Of a stretch of 32,004 nucleotides of DNA, positions 7,911 to 15,990 are shown piece after piece. Position 1 is the stretch's first letter. The number at the start of each line of letters is the position of its first letter. The notes below the pieces were generated by a model. The model was not told the DNA's origin. It worked only from the letters and a program-made list of their open reading frames with translations, and searched no databases. The stretch covers positions 1-32,004 of the forward strand of contig NZ_AXWP01000055.1 of the NCBI RefSeq assembly GCF_000482725.1, written 5' to 3'. The stretch is from Psychromonas arctica DSM 14288. GTDB lineage: Bacteria; Pseudomonadota; Gammaproteobacteria; Enterobacterales; Psychromonadaceae. The translations under genes were made by a program, and so were the position numbers.

Positions 7911-8336
7911 ATGAAAAAATTATTGGTACTAGGGCTTTTTACTTCTGTGGTATTTGCAGCTGAAACGCCATTGGATCCTTTTTCCTCATCACTTGAATTT
8001 GCACAAGTTATAAATGTAAATGCTATTCAGAGCAAAGATGACAGTTGGTGCTTTAATACTAAAGTGAGGCATAACGACCAAGGTTGGCAGCATTATGCAG
8101 ATGCTTGGAAAATAACTGACTTAAAAGGCAATGTATTGGCTATTCGAGAGCTGGCACATCCCCATGATAACGAACAGCCTTTTACACGCAGTTTATGCAA
8201 TATCAAGTTGCCTAAAGGATTGATGCAGGTAGTGGTGAGTGCACAATGTAATGTACATGGTGTAGGCAGTCAAAATGTGATGGTTGATTTAAGTAAATTA
8301 AAAGGTAAGGGGTTTAGTGTAACTAGGCTAGATTAG
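7911..8336 (+). CDS. Small exported protein of a conserved hypothetical family
   Basis: A 141-residue protein starting at the ATG at 7911, chosen because GGGAGG (7901-7906) lies 4 bases upstream and because this start gives a textbook signal peptide MKKLLVLGLFTSVVFA followed by AE; an ATG at 7899 or 7851 would spoil it. The mature part of about 125 residues has three cysteines (WCFNT, LCNIK, QCNVH) and the blocks HNDQGWQHYADAW and HPHDNEQPFTRSL. I recall the second pair of blocks from many small periplasmic hypothetical proteins of alpha- and gammaproteobacteria, but know no function. A beta-sandwich secreted protein is a fair guess. It is monocistronic, bounded by a strong bidirectional terminator. 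Confidence 0.75.
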   Translation: MKKLLVLGLFTSVVFAAETPLDPFSSSLEFAQVINVNAIQSKDDSWCFNTKVRHNDQGWQHYADAWKITDLKGNVLAIRELAHPHDNEQPFTRSLCNIKLPKGLMQVVVSAQCNVHGVGSQNVMVDLSKLKGKGFSVTRLD

Positions 8337-8407
8337 CTTAGGTTAAATTAGTTACTGACTCGTTATTAAATTTGCTATTAGTTGCTAATCGGAATCTCAA
8401 TTGTTTC

Positions 8408-8438
8408 AAAACCGTGGCAGTTACTCCGCCACGGTTTT
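8408..8438. terminator. Bidirectional Rho-independent terminator
   Basis: Perfect 11-bp stem AAAACCGTGGC (8408-8418) with GCCACGGTTTT (8428-8438) and a 9-base loop. The A run before and the T run after allow it to act for the plus-strand gene ending at 8336 and the minus-strand operon ending at 8461. Confidence 0.85.
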
Positions 8439-8460
8439 GAGTGTTAACTTGTTACCAAAT

Positions 8461-9123
8461 TTAATGCGTTGCAATAAATGGTTCTACGATGGCATCTTCT
8501 ATACTATAAGCCATACGCACTTGTTTTTTACCATCAACTAAATAAAGATCTTTAACTTCCGGTGTGACTCGTAGCGTGCCCGTTATTTTTATTGGCATAT
8601 AAGGAGATCCCGCATTAACAGGAGTTGCTGCTTTTACGAATATTAGTTGGTTCGCCGGAGGCACTGGTTTGTGTGAGCAAGCCCCAATGGTAGGAACCAG
8701 TAAAAACTCCGATACGGTCCCATTATCAAACTCAAGCGCCAACATATAACCAGACATTTGTATTTCTCTATTGGCTAACAAGTCATTAGTAATTAGAGCT
8801 GCTTTTTGGCGCTTTTTCATAATAATATCGCGCTGTTCAAACATATACTCAATATTAATATTTTCTTTTATTAACTGAGCTTTAGCTTCTTCAGCTTCTT
8901 TGAGCATTGCATCAGTTATCTCATATGAAGGATATAAGGTTTGCATCTCTGTAATACGGCCATAAACAGATAGATTAAAAAGTTGATCATCTGTTAAAGC
9001 AGCAAAAGGGTCTTGATAAGGTTCAACTTTTCCCTGCAAGTCTTGCCAACCGATCTGCATCGGTTGGGCCTGAACCATAGACGTTAAGATGATTAAAAAT
9101 GGTATTAATAAAAATTTTTTCAT
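8461..9123 (-). CDS. Exported DUF3299 protein, partner of the zinc-type ABC system
   Basis: A 220-residue protein with a signal peptide (MKKFLLIPFLIILTSMVQA, residues 1-19). The DUF3299 signature is in the C-terminal half: LANREIQMSGYMLALE, then LLVPTIGACSHKPVPPANQ and ITGTLRV. Family members are periplasmic and commonly sit next to FtsX-like ABC permeases. By gene order (ATPase, permease, DUF3299) this looks like part of the zinc-regulated ZrgABCDE-type clusters described in Vibrio cholerae; whether it binds zinc is inference, and only one Cys and one adjacent His (CSH, about residues 147-149) are obvious ligands. It starts 8 bp after the permease stop, so it is the last gene of the operon. 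Confidence 0.83.
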   Translation of the reverse strand: MKKFLLIPFLIILTSMVQAQPMQIGWQDLQGKVEPYQDPFAALTDDQLFNLSVYGRITEMQTLYPSYEITDAMLKEAEEAKAQLIKENINIEYMFEQRDIIMKKRQKAALITNDLLANREIQMSGYMLALEFDNGTVSEFLLVPTIGACSHKPVPPANQLIFVKAATPVNAGSPYMPIKITGTLRVTPEVKDLYLVDGKKQVRMAYSIEDAIVEPFIATH

Positions 9124-9131
9124 GCTTATTC

Positions 9132-10739
9132 CTAAAATTTAATGCTCATTCCATCTGATAATGAATATTTGTAGATCAGCCAGCCAGGGATAAGTGCAAT
9201 CAATAAAGCACTACCTTGGATTACAGTTAAAATAAGTAGATCATTAGACGTTAGCATATTGATGTCAATATAAAACCCATAATAAGAGGCAAGGGGGGCT
9301 TGTAACACCGCAAGTAATAAATAAAGCAATGCGACACCGAGTACTATCCCTGCAAAACATACAAAACCGGCTTCACCAATAATCAAACCAAAGATATGAC
9401 CTGGTCTCGCGCCCACTGAGCGTAAGATGGCCATTTCTCGACGACGTTCATTTAAACTCATTAGAATAATACTTAACATACCTAATAAGCCTACTAATAC
9501 AACAAACACCGTTACGATGTTTAACGCCATTTCTGCGAGACTAAAAAATTGCCATAGCTCTTGTAATGCTAACGCAGGAATAATCGCTGATAATGGCTCT
9601 GCTTGAAAGTTATTAACATAATTCTGCATGCCTAATACGGCTTGTGGGGATGTTAAACCGACAAAGATTGCATTAATATTCTCTGGTTTTATCTTTAATA
9701 ACCTAGCAACACGTTGTTCCTGTGTATCACGATGACTTTCATTAGTCGCTTTATCATGATGTTCTTGATGATTTGCATCTTCATGGTCATGTTCATCGTG
9801 AGTGGCTTCACCATTATGTTTTTCATGGTCATGTTCTTGATGATTTGCATCTTCGTGGTCATGTTCATCGTGAGTAGCTTCACCATGATGTTTTTCATGG
9901 TCATGTTCATCGTGAGTAGCTTCACCATGATGTTTTTCATGGTCATGTTCTTGATGATTTGCATCTTCGTGGTCATGCTCATCGTGAGTAGCTTCATCAT
10001 GATGTTCTTCATGATTTACATCTTCGTGGTCATGTCCATCGTGATCAGTATGACCAGAAGCTAATAGGGTTTCACCAGGTAAAGCACCAAAATGACCGTG
10101 GTTATCGGTATGCATTGCTTCCATTGCTTCCAATGAAATAATAAGAGACTGGTCTATAGCGGTAAAAGAAGGGGAGAGAATTGCACTGATGAAGTAAGGA
10201 ATATTGTCATGATGATGTCCTTCTATTTCACCACCGCCATGTGTGACGATAACTTCATCACCAATTTTATAATTTAATTTTTTAGCGACTTCTGAACCAA
10301 TAACAACGGCAAACATATCATCATCTATTTTTCCTGATTCAACCTTTAAATGTTGTTTATTCGCATAACTAAAATAATCGAAGAAACTCAAATCGGTAGC
10401 CATTACGGTATAGCCATGATGAGAGTCACCTAATGAAATTGGCACAGCCCACTCGACTGCAGGGGACTTACTAATTGTCTGGTAAGTATCATATTTAATG
10501 GTATTGGTAGTATTACCAATATGAAAAACTGAGCTCAATAATAATTGTGAAGAAGCGCCTCGAGAACCAATAATTAAATCAGTACCAGAAATACTTTTCA
10601 TGAAGCTATTGTTCGTTTCTGTTTTTAAGGTTTGAACACCTAGCAATAAAGTGACGCTGATTGCGATAGAAAAAAGAGTAATAAAAAAGGTCAGTTTACG
10701 GTTAAGTAAGCTTTTGAATGCTAATGATAAAATCGCCAT
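9132..10739 (-). CDS. FtsX-like ABC transporter permease with a large His/Asp/Glu-rich periplasmic repeat
   Basis: A 535-residue MacB/LolE-type permease: transmembrane helix 1 at about residues 15-35, a large periplasmic domain at 36-395, then three C-terminal helices (about 402-428, 450-478 and 500-525) with the FtsX block ERRREMAILRSVGARPG between helices 2 and 3. Unlike normal LolC/E proteins, the periplasmic domain contains residues 230-336 with about 34 histidines, built from repeated units (see the repeat entry); HHH also occurs at 175-177. Such stretches bind zinc or similar metals, and upstream Zur-like boxes agree. It probably acts with the ATPase encoded directly upstream (start overlaps its stop by one base) and the DUF3299 protein, in metal capture or metal-linked lipoprotein/envelope traffic. 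The transported substrate is not shown by the sequence. Confidence 0.87.
   Translation of the reverse strand: MAILSLAFKSLLNRKLTFFITLFSIAISVTLLLGVQTLKTETNNSFMKSISGTDLIIGSRGASSQLLLSSVFHIGNTTNTIKYDTYQTISKSPAVEWAVPISLGDSHHGYTVMATDLSFFDYFSYANKQHLKVESGKIDDDMFAVVIGSEVAKKLNYKIGDEVIVTHGGGEIEGHHHDNIPYFISAILSPSFTAIDQSLIISLEAMEAMHTDNHGHFGALPGETLLASGHTDHDGHDHEDVNHEEHHDEATHDEHDHEDANHQEHDHEKHHGEATHDEHDHEKHHGEATHDEHDHEDANHQEHDHEKHNGEATHDEHDHEDANHQEHHDKATNESHRDTQEQRVARLLKIKPENINAIFVGLTSPQAVLGMQNYVNNFQAEPLSAIIPALALQELWQFFSLAEMALNIVTVFVVLVGLLGMLSIILMSLNERRREMAILRSVGARPGHIFGLIIGEAGFVCFAGIVLGVALLYLLLAVLQAPLASYYGFYIDINMLTSNDLLILTVIQGSALLIALIPGWLIYKYSLSDGMSIKF
9747..10037 (-). repeat. In-frame tandem repeat coding His/Asp/Glu-rich units
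   Basis: The coding strand carries a repeated module HDEHDHEDANHQEHDHEKHHGEAT-type (24 residues, 72 bp; cited in two parts as HDEHDHEDANHQ and EHDHEKHHGEAT). Counted from the N-terminal side: a degenerate partial copy, one full copy, one shortened copy of 14 residues (42 bp, lacking the DANHQEHDHE part), a second full copy with one Asn change, and a 19-residue copy. All length differences are multiples of three, so the frame is kept. This pattern is what slipped-strand expansion and contraction would give. Confidence 0.9.
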
Positions 10740-11434
10740 TATATCGATTCCTTGAAGTTAACCTGATTGAGCTGTTGTAAATTAATGCTATGCGTAAAGT
10801 GATGTTTTAAATCGGCATCGTGGCTGACAAAAATAAGGGTAATATTCTCTTTTTGACACTCTTCAAATAGTATTTTAATAAAACCTTGGCGATGATCACT
10901 GTCCAATGCAGAGGTGGGTTCATCAGCAATAATTATTTCAGGGCTTCCTAACATAGCCCTGGCCGCGGCCACTCGTTGTTGTTGTCCAACACTCAGTTCA
11001 TTAACACTGCGCTGTAATAATTCTGAATCGTCTAAACCCAGCGCGGCTAATAAACGAATGGCTTCTTCATTTAAGCTTTTACTGTGCTTTAACGCTTTTT
11101 CTTTTCGGGCTTTTGAGAAGGTGCAAGGTAAAGTGATGTTATCTAACACACTTAAATAAGGGATCAAATTAAACTGTTGGAATATGAAGCCGATATGATT
11201 GGCTCTAAAACTGTCTTTTTGACTGGAAGATAGCGCATTTAAAGATTGTCCCAGAATACTTACATCGCCACTTTGTGGTGTTAACACTCCGCCTAATAAA
11301 TTTAATAATGTACTTTTACCACTGCCACTCGGACCTTCAATAAAGAGGTGTTGGCCTTTATTAATGTTTAATGCTTTAATATTAATAATGTCTTTTTTCT
11401 GCCAAGCAAAGCGTAAATTAGTTAGATTAATCAT
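10739..11434 (-). CDS. ABC transporter ATP-binding protein, LolD/MacB type
   Basis: A 231-residue cytosolic ATPase with all functional motifs: Walker A GPSGSGKST (residues 36-44), Q-loop IFQQFNLIPYLSVLDNI, signature LSVGQQQRVAAARAM, Walker B IIIADEPTSALD and switch FVSHD. The signature is LSVGQ rather than LSGGQ, a mild variant also seen in other LolD-like ATPases. It overlaps the downstream permease start by one base, and the pair forms one transporter. The start is supported by a GGTGGAAAG sequence upstream on the minus strand. It is the first gene of the operon and lies just downstream of two Zur-like boxes, so it is probably expressed under zinc limitation. Confidence 0.88.
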   Translation of the reverse strand: MINLTNLRFAWQKKDIINIKALNINKGQHLFIEGPSGSGKSTLLNLLGGVLTPQSGDVSILGQSLNALSSSQKDSFRANHIGFIFQQFNLIPYLSVLDNITLPCTFSKARKEKALKHSKSLNEEAIRLLAALGLDDSELLQRSVNELSVGQQQRVAAARAMLGSPEIIIADEPTSALDSDHRQGFIKILFEECQKENITLIFVSHDADLKHHFTHSINLQQLNQVNFKESI

Positions 11435-11474
11435 GTTCTTTCCACCGATAATGTTTTAGCATTAAATTATTACT

Positions 11475-11491
11475 TTGTTACAACATAACAA
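11475..11491. promoter_or_regulatory. Zur-box-like palindrome 1
   Basis: TTGTTACAACATAACAA: inverted arms TTGTTA/TAACAA around a 5-base centre. It resembles the enterobacterial/Vibrio Zur core (GTTATANTATAAC type). It lies 41 bp upstream of the ABC ATPase start, where repressor binding would block transcription. Confidence 0.55.
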
Positions 11492-11497
11492 CTTTGT

Positions 11498-11516
11498 TTT
11501 GTTATAATGTAACAAA
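11498..11516. promoter_or_regulatory. Zur-box-like palindrome 2
   Basis: TTTGTTATAATGTAACAAA: a 19-base palindrome with arms TTTGTTA/TAACAAA. Its core GTTATAATGTAAC differs from the Zur core at one base. Two adjacent boxes before a gene set with a His-rich permease make zinc control likely. Zur itself is not in the window. Confidence 0.65.
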
Positions 11517-11852
11517 GTGTGAAATGAATATGAACTATAAAATTCAGGTATTAGATCTTTTTTATAAATTGACCTGTCGCTGAGTAGAATTTTCAATCTA
11601 ATTCATTAAATGACTTAAAATCGAATCGCTCCTTGCACAACCTATCTAAATGATTCCTTTTACCTGTTTAATTATCACTCTTTTTCTCATAAGTAATTGA
11701 ACCTTAGATCTCAATCAAAATCCTAGTTAAACAGCTAATTATCCCTTTGTTTGCTGTTATAGGACGTTTATACTGATTTTTCAGGGCTCAAGTTTGCACT
11801 TACTTGTTGCCGCCATCACCATAAATTTATGAAACTATTGTGAGAGTATTTT
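11517..11852. other. Intergenic region upstream of hydratase gene
   Basis: AT-rich and without a supported gene. A 19-codon open frame begins at an ATG at 11525, just after Zur-like box 2, but has no ribosome site or recognisable product. The promoter of the hydratase gene should lie here. Confidence 0.45.
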
Positions 11853-12674
11853 ATGTCAGCTACCCCTTTAACTAGTGAGCAAATCAGTGAACTAGCACAC
11901 GCACTTTCTAGTGCTCGTAAAGATGTTCGTATTTTAGATCGTTTTCCTGGCCCTATCCCAAGTACATTAGAAGAAGCGTATGTTGTTCAGGATGGTTCAG
12001 TTAGTGCTTCTGAGCAACCGATTGTTGGCTGGAAAGTAGGTATGGTTCCATCTGAACTACGTGAAAAAATGGGTGCTGAGCGTATTATTGGTCCTATATT
12101 TAAAAATGTACACGTGCCTTTAAATGAGCAACAAGCAACAGGTGAAATGTTTGAATTACCAGTGTTTGCTGGTGGTTTTATTGCTATTGAAGCTGAGTTA
12201 GTGATTGAGATTAATCAAGATATCGCTCCAGGTAGCATTAATACTGCAGACGGTGTTGAGCATCTTGTTAAGGGTGTTTACGCAGGTATCGAAATTGCAA
12301 GTAGCCCGGTTGTTGACCTAAATAGTTATGGTCCAACGGCAATCATTGCAGATATTGGTAACCAATACGGTGTGGTAGTGGGCAGCGCTATTAGTGATTG
12401 GAAAAATAGCATTGCTAACATGCAAACGAGCGTTACTATTAATGACCAACTAATTAATACTGCTCCTACCGATGGTATTTTAAATGGCCCAATGGCTGCA
12501 TTAGCTTTCATGATTGATTGTTGTGCTGAGCGCGGTATTACATTACCTGCTGGCTCTTTATGTTGTTCTGGTGCTATCACTGGGGTGCATGAAGTGTTAG
12601 TTGGTGCTAAGTCTACGGTTAAATTTGGTGACGTTTGTATAATGGACTTTACCTTAGTTGATATTAATAAATAG
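11853..12674 (+). CDS. 2-keto-4-pentenoate hydratase / fumarylacetoacetase-superfamily protein (MhpD-like)
   Basis: A 273-residue soluble enzyme. The family marks are the VGWKVGMV block (about residues 54-61), the E-x-E metal-binding pair in FIAIEAELVIEI (about 110-121), GVYAGIEIASSP (about 143-154), ILNGPMAALAF and the C-terminal GDVCIMDF. Members add water to 2-hydroxypenta-2,4-dienoate (end of meta-cleavage pathways) or decarboxylate related keto acids with Mg or Mn. Here it stands alone, with no dioxygenase or aldolase neighbour, so the real substrate is open; it could equally be a 4-oxalocrotonate decarboxylase-like or an unrelated FAH-fold enzyme. The start is the only sensible ATG, preceded by a weak GAGAG. 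The gene ends in a clear terminator. Confidence 0.8.
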   Translation: MSATPLTSEQISELAHALSSARKDVRILDRFPGPIPSTLEEAYVVQDGSVSASEQPIVGWKVGMVPSELREKMGAERIIGPIFKNVHVPLNEQQATGEMFELPVFAGGFIAIEAELVIEINQDIAPGSINTADGVEHLVKGVYAGIEIASSPVVDLNSYGPTAIIADIGNQYGVVVGSAISDWKNSIANMQTSVTINDQLINTAPTDGILNGPMAALAFMIDCCAERGITLPAGSLCCSGAITGVHEVLVGAKSTVKFGDVCIMDFTLVDINK

Positions 12675-12697
12675 TTGCTGCCAATTCAGTTACATTT

Positions 12698-12726
12698 AAA
12701 AAAGCGATCATTGATCGCTTTTTTTG
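12698..12726 (+). terminator. Rho-independent terminator of hydratase gene
   Basis: A run of A, then GCGATCATTGATCGC (self-complementary around a short loop) followed by seven T. It lies 25 bp after the stop at 12674. Confidence 0.85.
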
Positions 12727-12758
12727 TGGCTATTGAAAAGTCAGAAAGAAGCTATTTA

Positions 12759-12800
12759 CCACGAAGCCGCTTCGCTACACAGAGGGCACGAAGGAAAATA
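12759..12800. repeat. Possible dispersed-repeat fragment (CGAAGCCGCTTCG palindrome)
   Basis: Between the hydratase terminator and nasA lies a palindrome CGAAGCCGCTTCG (12762-12774), followed by ACAGAGGGCACGAAGG. The mix of ACGAAG repeats and a higher-GC hairpin stands out from its AT-rich surroundings and resembles short intergenic repeats of marine gammaproteobacteria. Only one copy is in the window, so this is tentative. Confidence 0.3.
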
Positions 12801-12865
12801 AGGCTTAATAAATACTAAAATGTGCTATTAGCCTTGATTAATTTGTACTGCATATAAAAAAATAA

Positions 12866-15601
12866 TTAAGCAACAAACTCCTCAACTTCAATGTGCTGTG
12901 TTGTCACAACCAATTTATCGGCCAAAATACTTTCTACTTCAGGTAAACAGCTACCACAACCTGTTCCTGCACCAGTGCATTGTTTTATGCTATCAAGTGT
13001 TTGACAACCTTCTTCTAAAATCGCGTCAGTAATAGTGTTGATGCCGACTTGTTTACAAGCACAAATTATTTTACCTTGTGCTAATTTCCCTTCAACAATA
13101 CCTGAAATTAAAGTGAGTTCTATACTACTATCAAGAGGTAAATCTAATACGCTTTGCAGCCAGTCTAGTGACTGTGTGGTGAGCTGTTCAGAGGTAATAT
13201 AAGCATTATTAAGTTGTGCATTTTGTACAAAAGCATAACGATGAATAGCCTGTTGGGATTGATCAGTACTTGAAAATTGCAGTGTTTTACCTTGTTTATT
13301 ATTTAACAGGCTTTGTAATTTTTCAGCTAACACTATAGGTGAACGATTATCTGCAATACGGTATAAGTAACCTTTTTCAACTTTCTGTTTTACCCAATAA
13401 TCAAACTCATTAAGGACTAAAGGCTCACGAGTTAACAACATTGCTTCACTACGATAATGCCATTTTTTAACATTCACTTGAGTGGATTTAAAACCTGGTT
13501 GTCCAGAAATAGGGTCGTTATCATCACTGACTAAATTACAAATATTAGCGCTTTTAGCCGTTTGACTATTCCAGTGAATTGGCGTAAAAATTTGCCCTAT
13601 ATTTTGTTGCTTAGTGAGTAAAGCTCTCACTAACATTGCACCTTGAGGGCTATTGATCGCCACCAAATTGTTATCTTTTATCTGTAATTTTTCTGCATCA
13701 TTTGGGTGTATTGCAACAAAAGGTTCTGTTATATGTGCCCCTAATCGGCTTGATAAACCGGTGCGAGTCATCGTATGCCAATGGTCTCGAATACGGCCAC
13801 TATTTAAGATTAAAGGGTATTGAGATTGTTTAGGCGGTTCGCTTTTTACATTAATGCTCGTTGCTAACTGTGAAACTGCAATAAATTGGGCTTTCTTAGA
13901 AGCGGTGAAAAATTGTTTATCAGCAAATAAGCGTTGATGTATATTTTCTGTTTGTAATTCAGTGACTGGCCATTGTTGAGGTGTTAATTGGCTATATCCC
14001 TTTGCATCTAACGTTGTTAATCCAATTAAATTAAGGTCACGTGATAAACCATCTTCATTGTCTAACGTGGTCATTTTTGTAAACTCAGAGAAAACTTCTC
14101 CCTCATGAAGAAAGTTAAATGCCTTTGCAAACCCCATTTTCTTCGCCACTTCAGTAATAATCCACCAATCCGGTTTGGCAACACCTGGGCTCGGTAATAA
14201 ACGGCGTTGTCTTGAAATGCGTCTTTCAGAGTTGGTGACGGTGCCTGACTTTTCACTCCAACCTTGCGCTGGTAACAATACATCTGCGTACTGTGTTGTT
14301 GCTGTTTCAGCCATGCAATCTGACACAATAACCGTTGGGCATTTTTTTAAGGCTTCAATAATTTTATTACTATTAGGTAAGCTCACTACAGGGTTGGTTG
14401 CCATGATCCAAACTGCTTTTATTTTGCCTTCATTCATTGCTTCAAATAGGTCGACGGCTTTTAATCCTGGGCTGGTGGCTAGTTGATCTGTTTCCCAGAA
14501 ATCACTGATTAGTTGATTGGCTTTTTGGTCGCCAAATTCCATATGTGCTGCCAAGGTATTCGCAAGCCCGCCCACTTCTCGGCCTCCCATTGCATTGGGT
14601 TGCCCTGTGATTGAGAAAGGGCCCATGCCGGGGTTGCCTATTCGGCCAGTGGCAATATGGCAGTTAATAATACTGTTTACTTTATTACTGCCTTGCGTTG
14701 ATTGGTTTACACCTTGAGAGTAAACAGTCAGTGTTTTTTTGGTCTTAGCAAAGTGCTCGAAAAATACGATTAAGTCTTGTTTATTTAGCGCTAAGTTGGT
14801 CGCTAATTGAGTAATGTTTGGCGTATCTTCTTGGGCACTTTTAAGTGCCGCTTCAAATCCTTCACTATGTTGCTGAATATAGTCATTATCAATTTTTTTA
14901 TGGTCAACGAGGTAAGTCAATAAGCCATTAAATAATGCAACGTCAGTTTCTGGTTGAATAGCTAAATGCAAATCTGCAATCGAACAGGTATCTGTTTCAC
15001 GTGGATCGATAACCACAATAAATAGATTGTCACGCTTGGCTTTTTCAGCTTTCAAGCGTTGAAATAAAACGGGATGACACCATGCAAGGTTGGACCCTGT
15101 GATAATAACTAATTCCGCCGTATCAAGATCTTCATAACAACCGGGCACAGTATCACTACCAAAAGCACGCTTATGACCAACAACACTTGATGACATACAT
15201 AGTCGTGAATTGGTATCGATGTTACCGCTGCCAATAAACCCTTTCATCAGTTTATTCGCAACATAATAATCTTCAGTCAGGAGTTGCCCAGATACATAAA
15301 AAGCCACTGAATCTGGACCATATTCTTCAATCGCTTGTGAGAATTTTGAAGCAACATGTTGTAATGCTTTAGGCCAGTCAGTTTCAATACCATCAATTGA
15401 AGGGTGCAATAGTCGACCTTCATGACTCACGGTTTCACCTAGCGCTAATCCTTTAGAACAGAGGTTTCCGTAGTTAGCTGGGTGTGATTGATCGCCGCGA
15501 ATGCTTAATTCACCTTTAGCACCGATACTTGCTTCAATGCCACAGCCCACACCACAATATGCACAGGTTGATTTAGTCCATAAGCTCTTTTCTTGGGTCA
15601 T
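12866..15601 (-). CDS. nasA: Assimilatory nitrate reductase, molybdopterin catalytic subunit with C-terminal BFD domain
   Basis: A 911-residue cytoplasmic Mo-bis-MGD enzyme that reduces nitrate to nitrite. The N-terminal [4Fe-4S] motif is Cys13, Cys16, Cys20 and Cys48 (CAYCGVGC ... NLCSKG). The molybdopterin domain has SRLCMSSSV (likely Mo-ligand Cys), VFYVSGQ-like VAFYVSGQLLTEDYY, QGVNQSTQGSNKVN and GPFSITGQPNAMGGREVGG (given in short pieces). A molydopterin dinucleotide-binding domain follows (about 590-720; SGRIRDHWHTMTRTG). The C-terminus is a bacterioferritin-associated-ferredoxin-like [2Fe-2S] domain with Cys847, Cys849, Cys882 and Cys885, which serves electron entry in NasA proteins with this layout. 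No signal peptide is present. It is transcribed divergently from nirB, and a sigma-54-like element lies upstream (15649-15664). Confidence 0.95.
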   Translation of the reverse strand: MTQEKSLWTKSTCAYCGVGCGIEASIGAKGELSIRGDQSHPANYGNLCSKGLALGETVSHEGRLLHPSIDGIETDWPKALQHVASKFSQAIEEYGPDSVAFYVSGQLLTEDYYVANKLMKGFIGSGNIDTNSRLCMSSSVVGHKRAFGSDTVPGCYEDLDTAELVIITGSNLAWCHPVLFQRLKAEKAKRDNLFIVVIDPRETDTCSIADLHLAIQPETDVALFNGLLTYLVDHKKIDNDYIQQHSEGFEAALKSAQEDTPNITQLATNLALNKQDLIVFFEHFAKTKKTLTVYSQGVNQSTQGSNKVNSIINCHIATGRIGNPGMGPFSITGQPNAMGGREVGGLANTLAAHMEFGDQKANQLISDFWETDQLATSPGLKAVDLFEAMNEGKIKAVWIMATNPVVSLPNSNKIIEALKKCPTVIVSDCMAETATTQYADVLLPAQGWSEKSGTVTNSERRISRQRRLLPSPGVAKPDWWIITEVAKKMGFAKAFNFLHEGEVFSEFTKMTTLDNEDGLSRDLNLIGLTTLDAKGYSQLTPQQWPVTELQTENIHQRLFADKQFFTASKKAQFIAVSQLATSINVKSEPPKQSQYPLILNSGRIRDHWHTMTRTGLSSRLGAHITEPFVAIHPNDAEKLQIKDNNLVAINSPQGAMLVRALLTKQQNIGQIFTPIHWNSQTAKSANICNLVSDDNDPISGQPGFKSTQVNVKKWHYRSEAMLLTREPLVLNEFDYWVKQKVEKGYLYRIADNRSPIVLAEKLQSLLNNKQGKTLQFSSTDQSQQAIHRYAFVQNAQLNNAYITSEQLTTQSLDWLQSVLDLPLDSSIELTLISGIVEGKLAQGKIICACKQVGINTITDAILEEGCQTLDSIKQCTGAGTGCGSCLPEVESILADKLVVTTQHIEVEEFVA

Positions 15602-15648
15602 GTTGTTCTCTCTACTCTTTGAATATCTATATCTATACCTATATATAG

Positions 15649-15664
15649 AGCAAAGAGCACACCA
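15649..15664 (-). promoter_or_regulatory. Sigma-54-like -24/-12 promoter for nasA
   Basis: On the minus strand TGGTGTGCTCTTTGCT: GG and GC are 12 bases apart as required, and the TTGCT half is good, while the -24 half is TGGTG instead of TGGCA. Predicted start near 15638, giving a leader of about 37 bases before the ATG at 15601. Confidence 0.55.
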
Positions 15665-15792
15665 ACTATGTGGTAATTTTTAAATGAACGTCAAAAAGCT
15701 AGCTTTTAACTTTAAAATCAATAGCTAAGAGATATTCAGTTGTACTTTGATGGCGCAAATAAAAAAGGCCTTATGATTTCTCTTGCGAAAAA

Positions 15793-15809
15793 CGCACCAA
15801 AAAAGCGCA
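15793..15809. promoter_or_regulatory. NtrC-like enhancer site
   Basis: CGCACCAAAAAAGCGCA resembles the NtrC dyad TGCACC-N5-GGTGCA (9 of 12 arm bases). It is about 130-150 bp from both predicted sigma-54 promoters, a normal enhancer distance. A weaker TGCACT half-site follows at 15813. Confidence 0.45.
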
Positions 15810-15946
15810 TCTTGCACTGTTTGTTCACATTTATTTAACAATGAAACATCAAAAACACTATCAAAAAATTAATACTTTCCTTGTTTTTAATCGTAACTAA
15901 TTGAAATTATATAGTTAATAATTTTTGTTTTTTAGATTTCTGTAAT

Positions 15947-15962
15947 TGGCCTCGCCTTTGCA
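15947..15962 (+). promoter_or_regulatory. Sigma-54-like -24/-12 promoter for nirBD-narK
   Basis: TGGCCTCGCCTTTGCA: perfect TGGC and TTGCA elements with exact -24/-12 spacing. Predicted start near 15973, leaving a leader of about 78 bases before nirB. Confidence 0.68.
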
Positions 15963-15990
15963 AAGGTTACTTCAGATGCTTATATCTACA

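Noticed and set aside
9747-10037. CRISPR-like repeat array
   Set aside because: The repeat units are contiguous, in frame and coding, with no unique spacers.
9714-10064. Long open frames in other frames and on the plus strand across the His-rich repeat
   Set aside because: They are by-products of the simple repeat in the permease gene (Met/Ile/Phe-rich nonsense products).
11525-11584. A 19-codon frame directly after the Zur-like boxes
   Set aside because: No ribosome site and no known leader-peptide features; it is probably chance.
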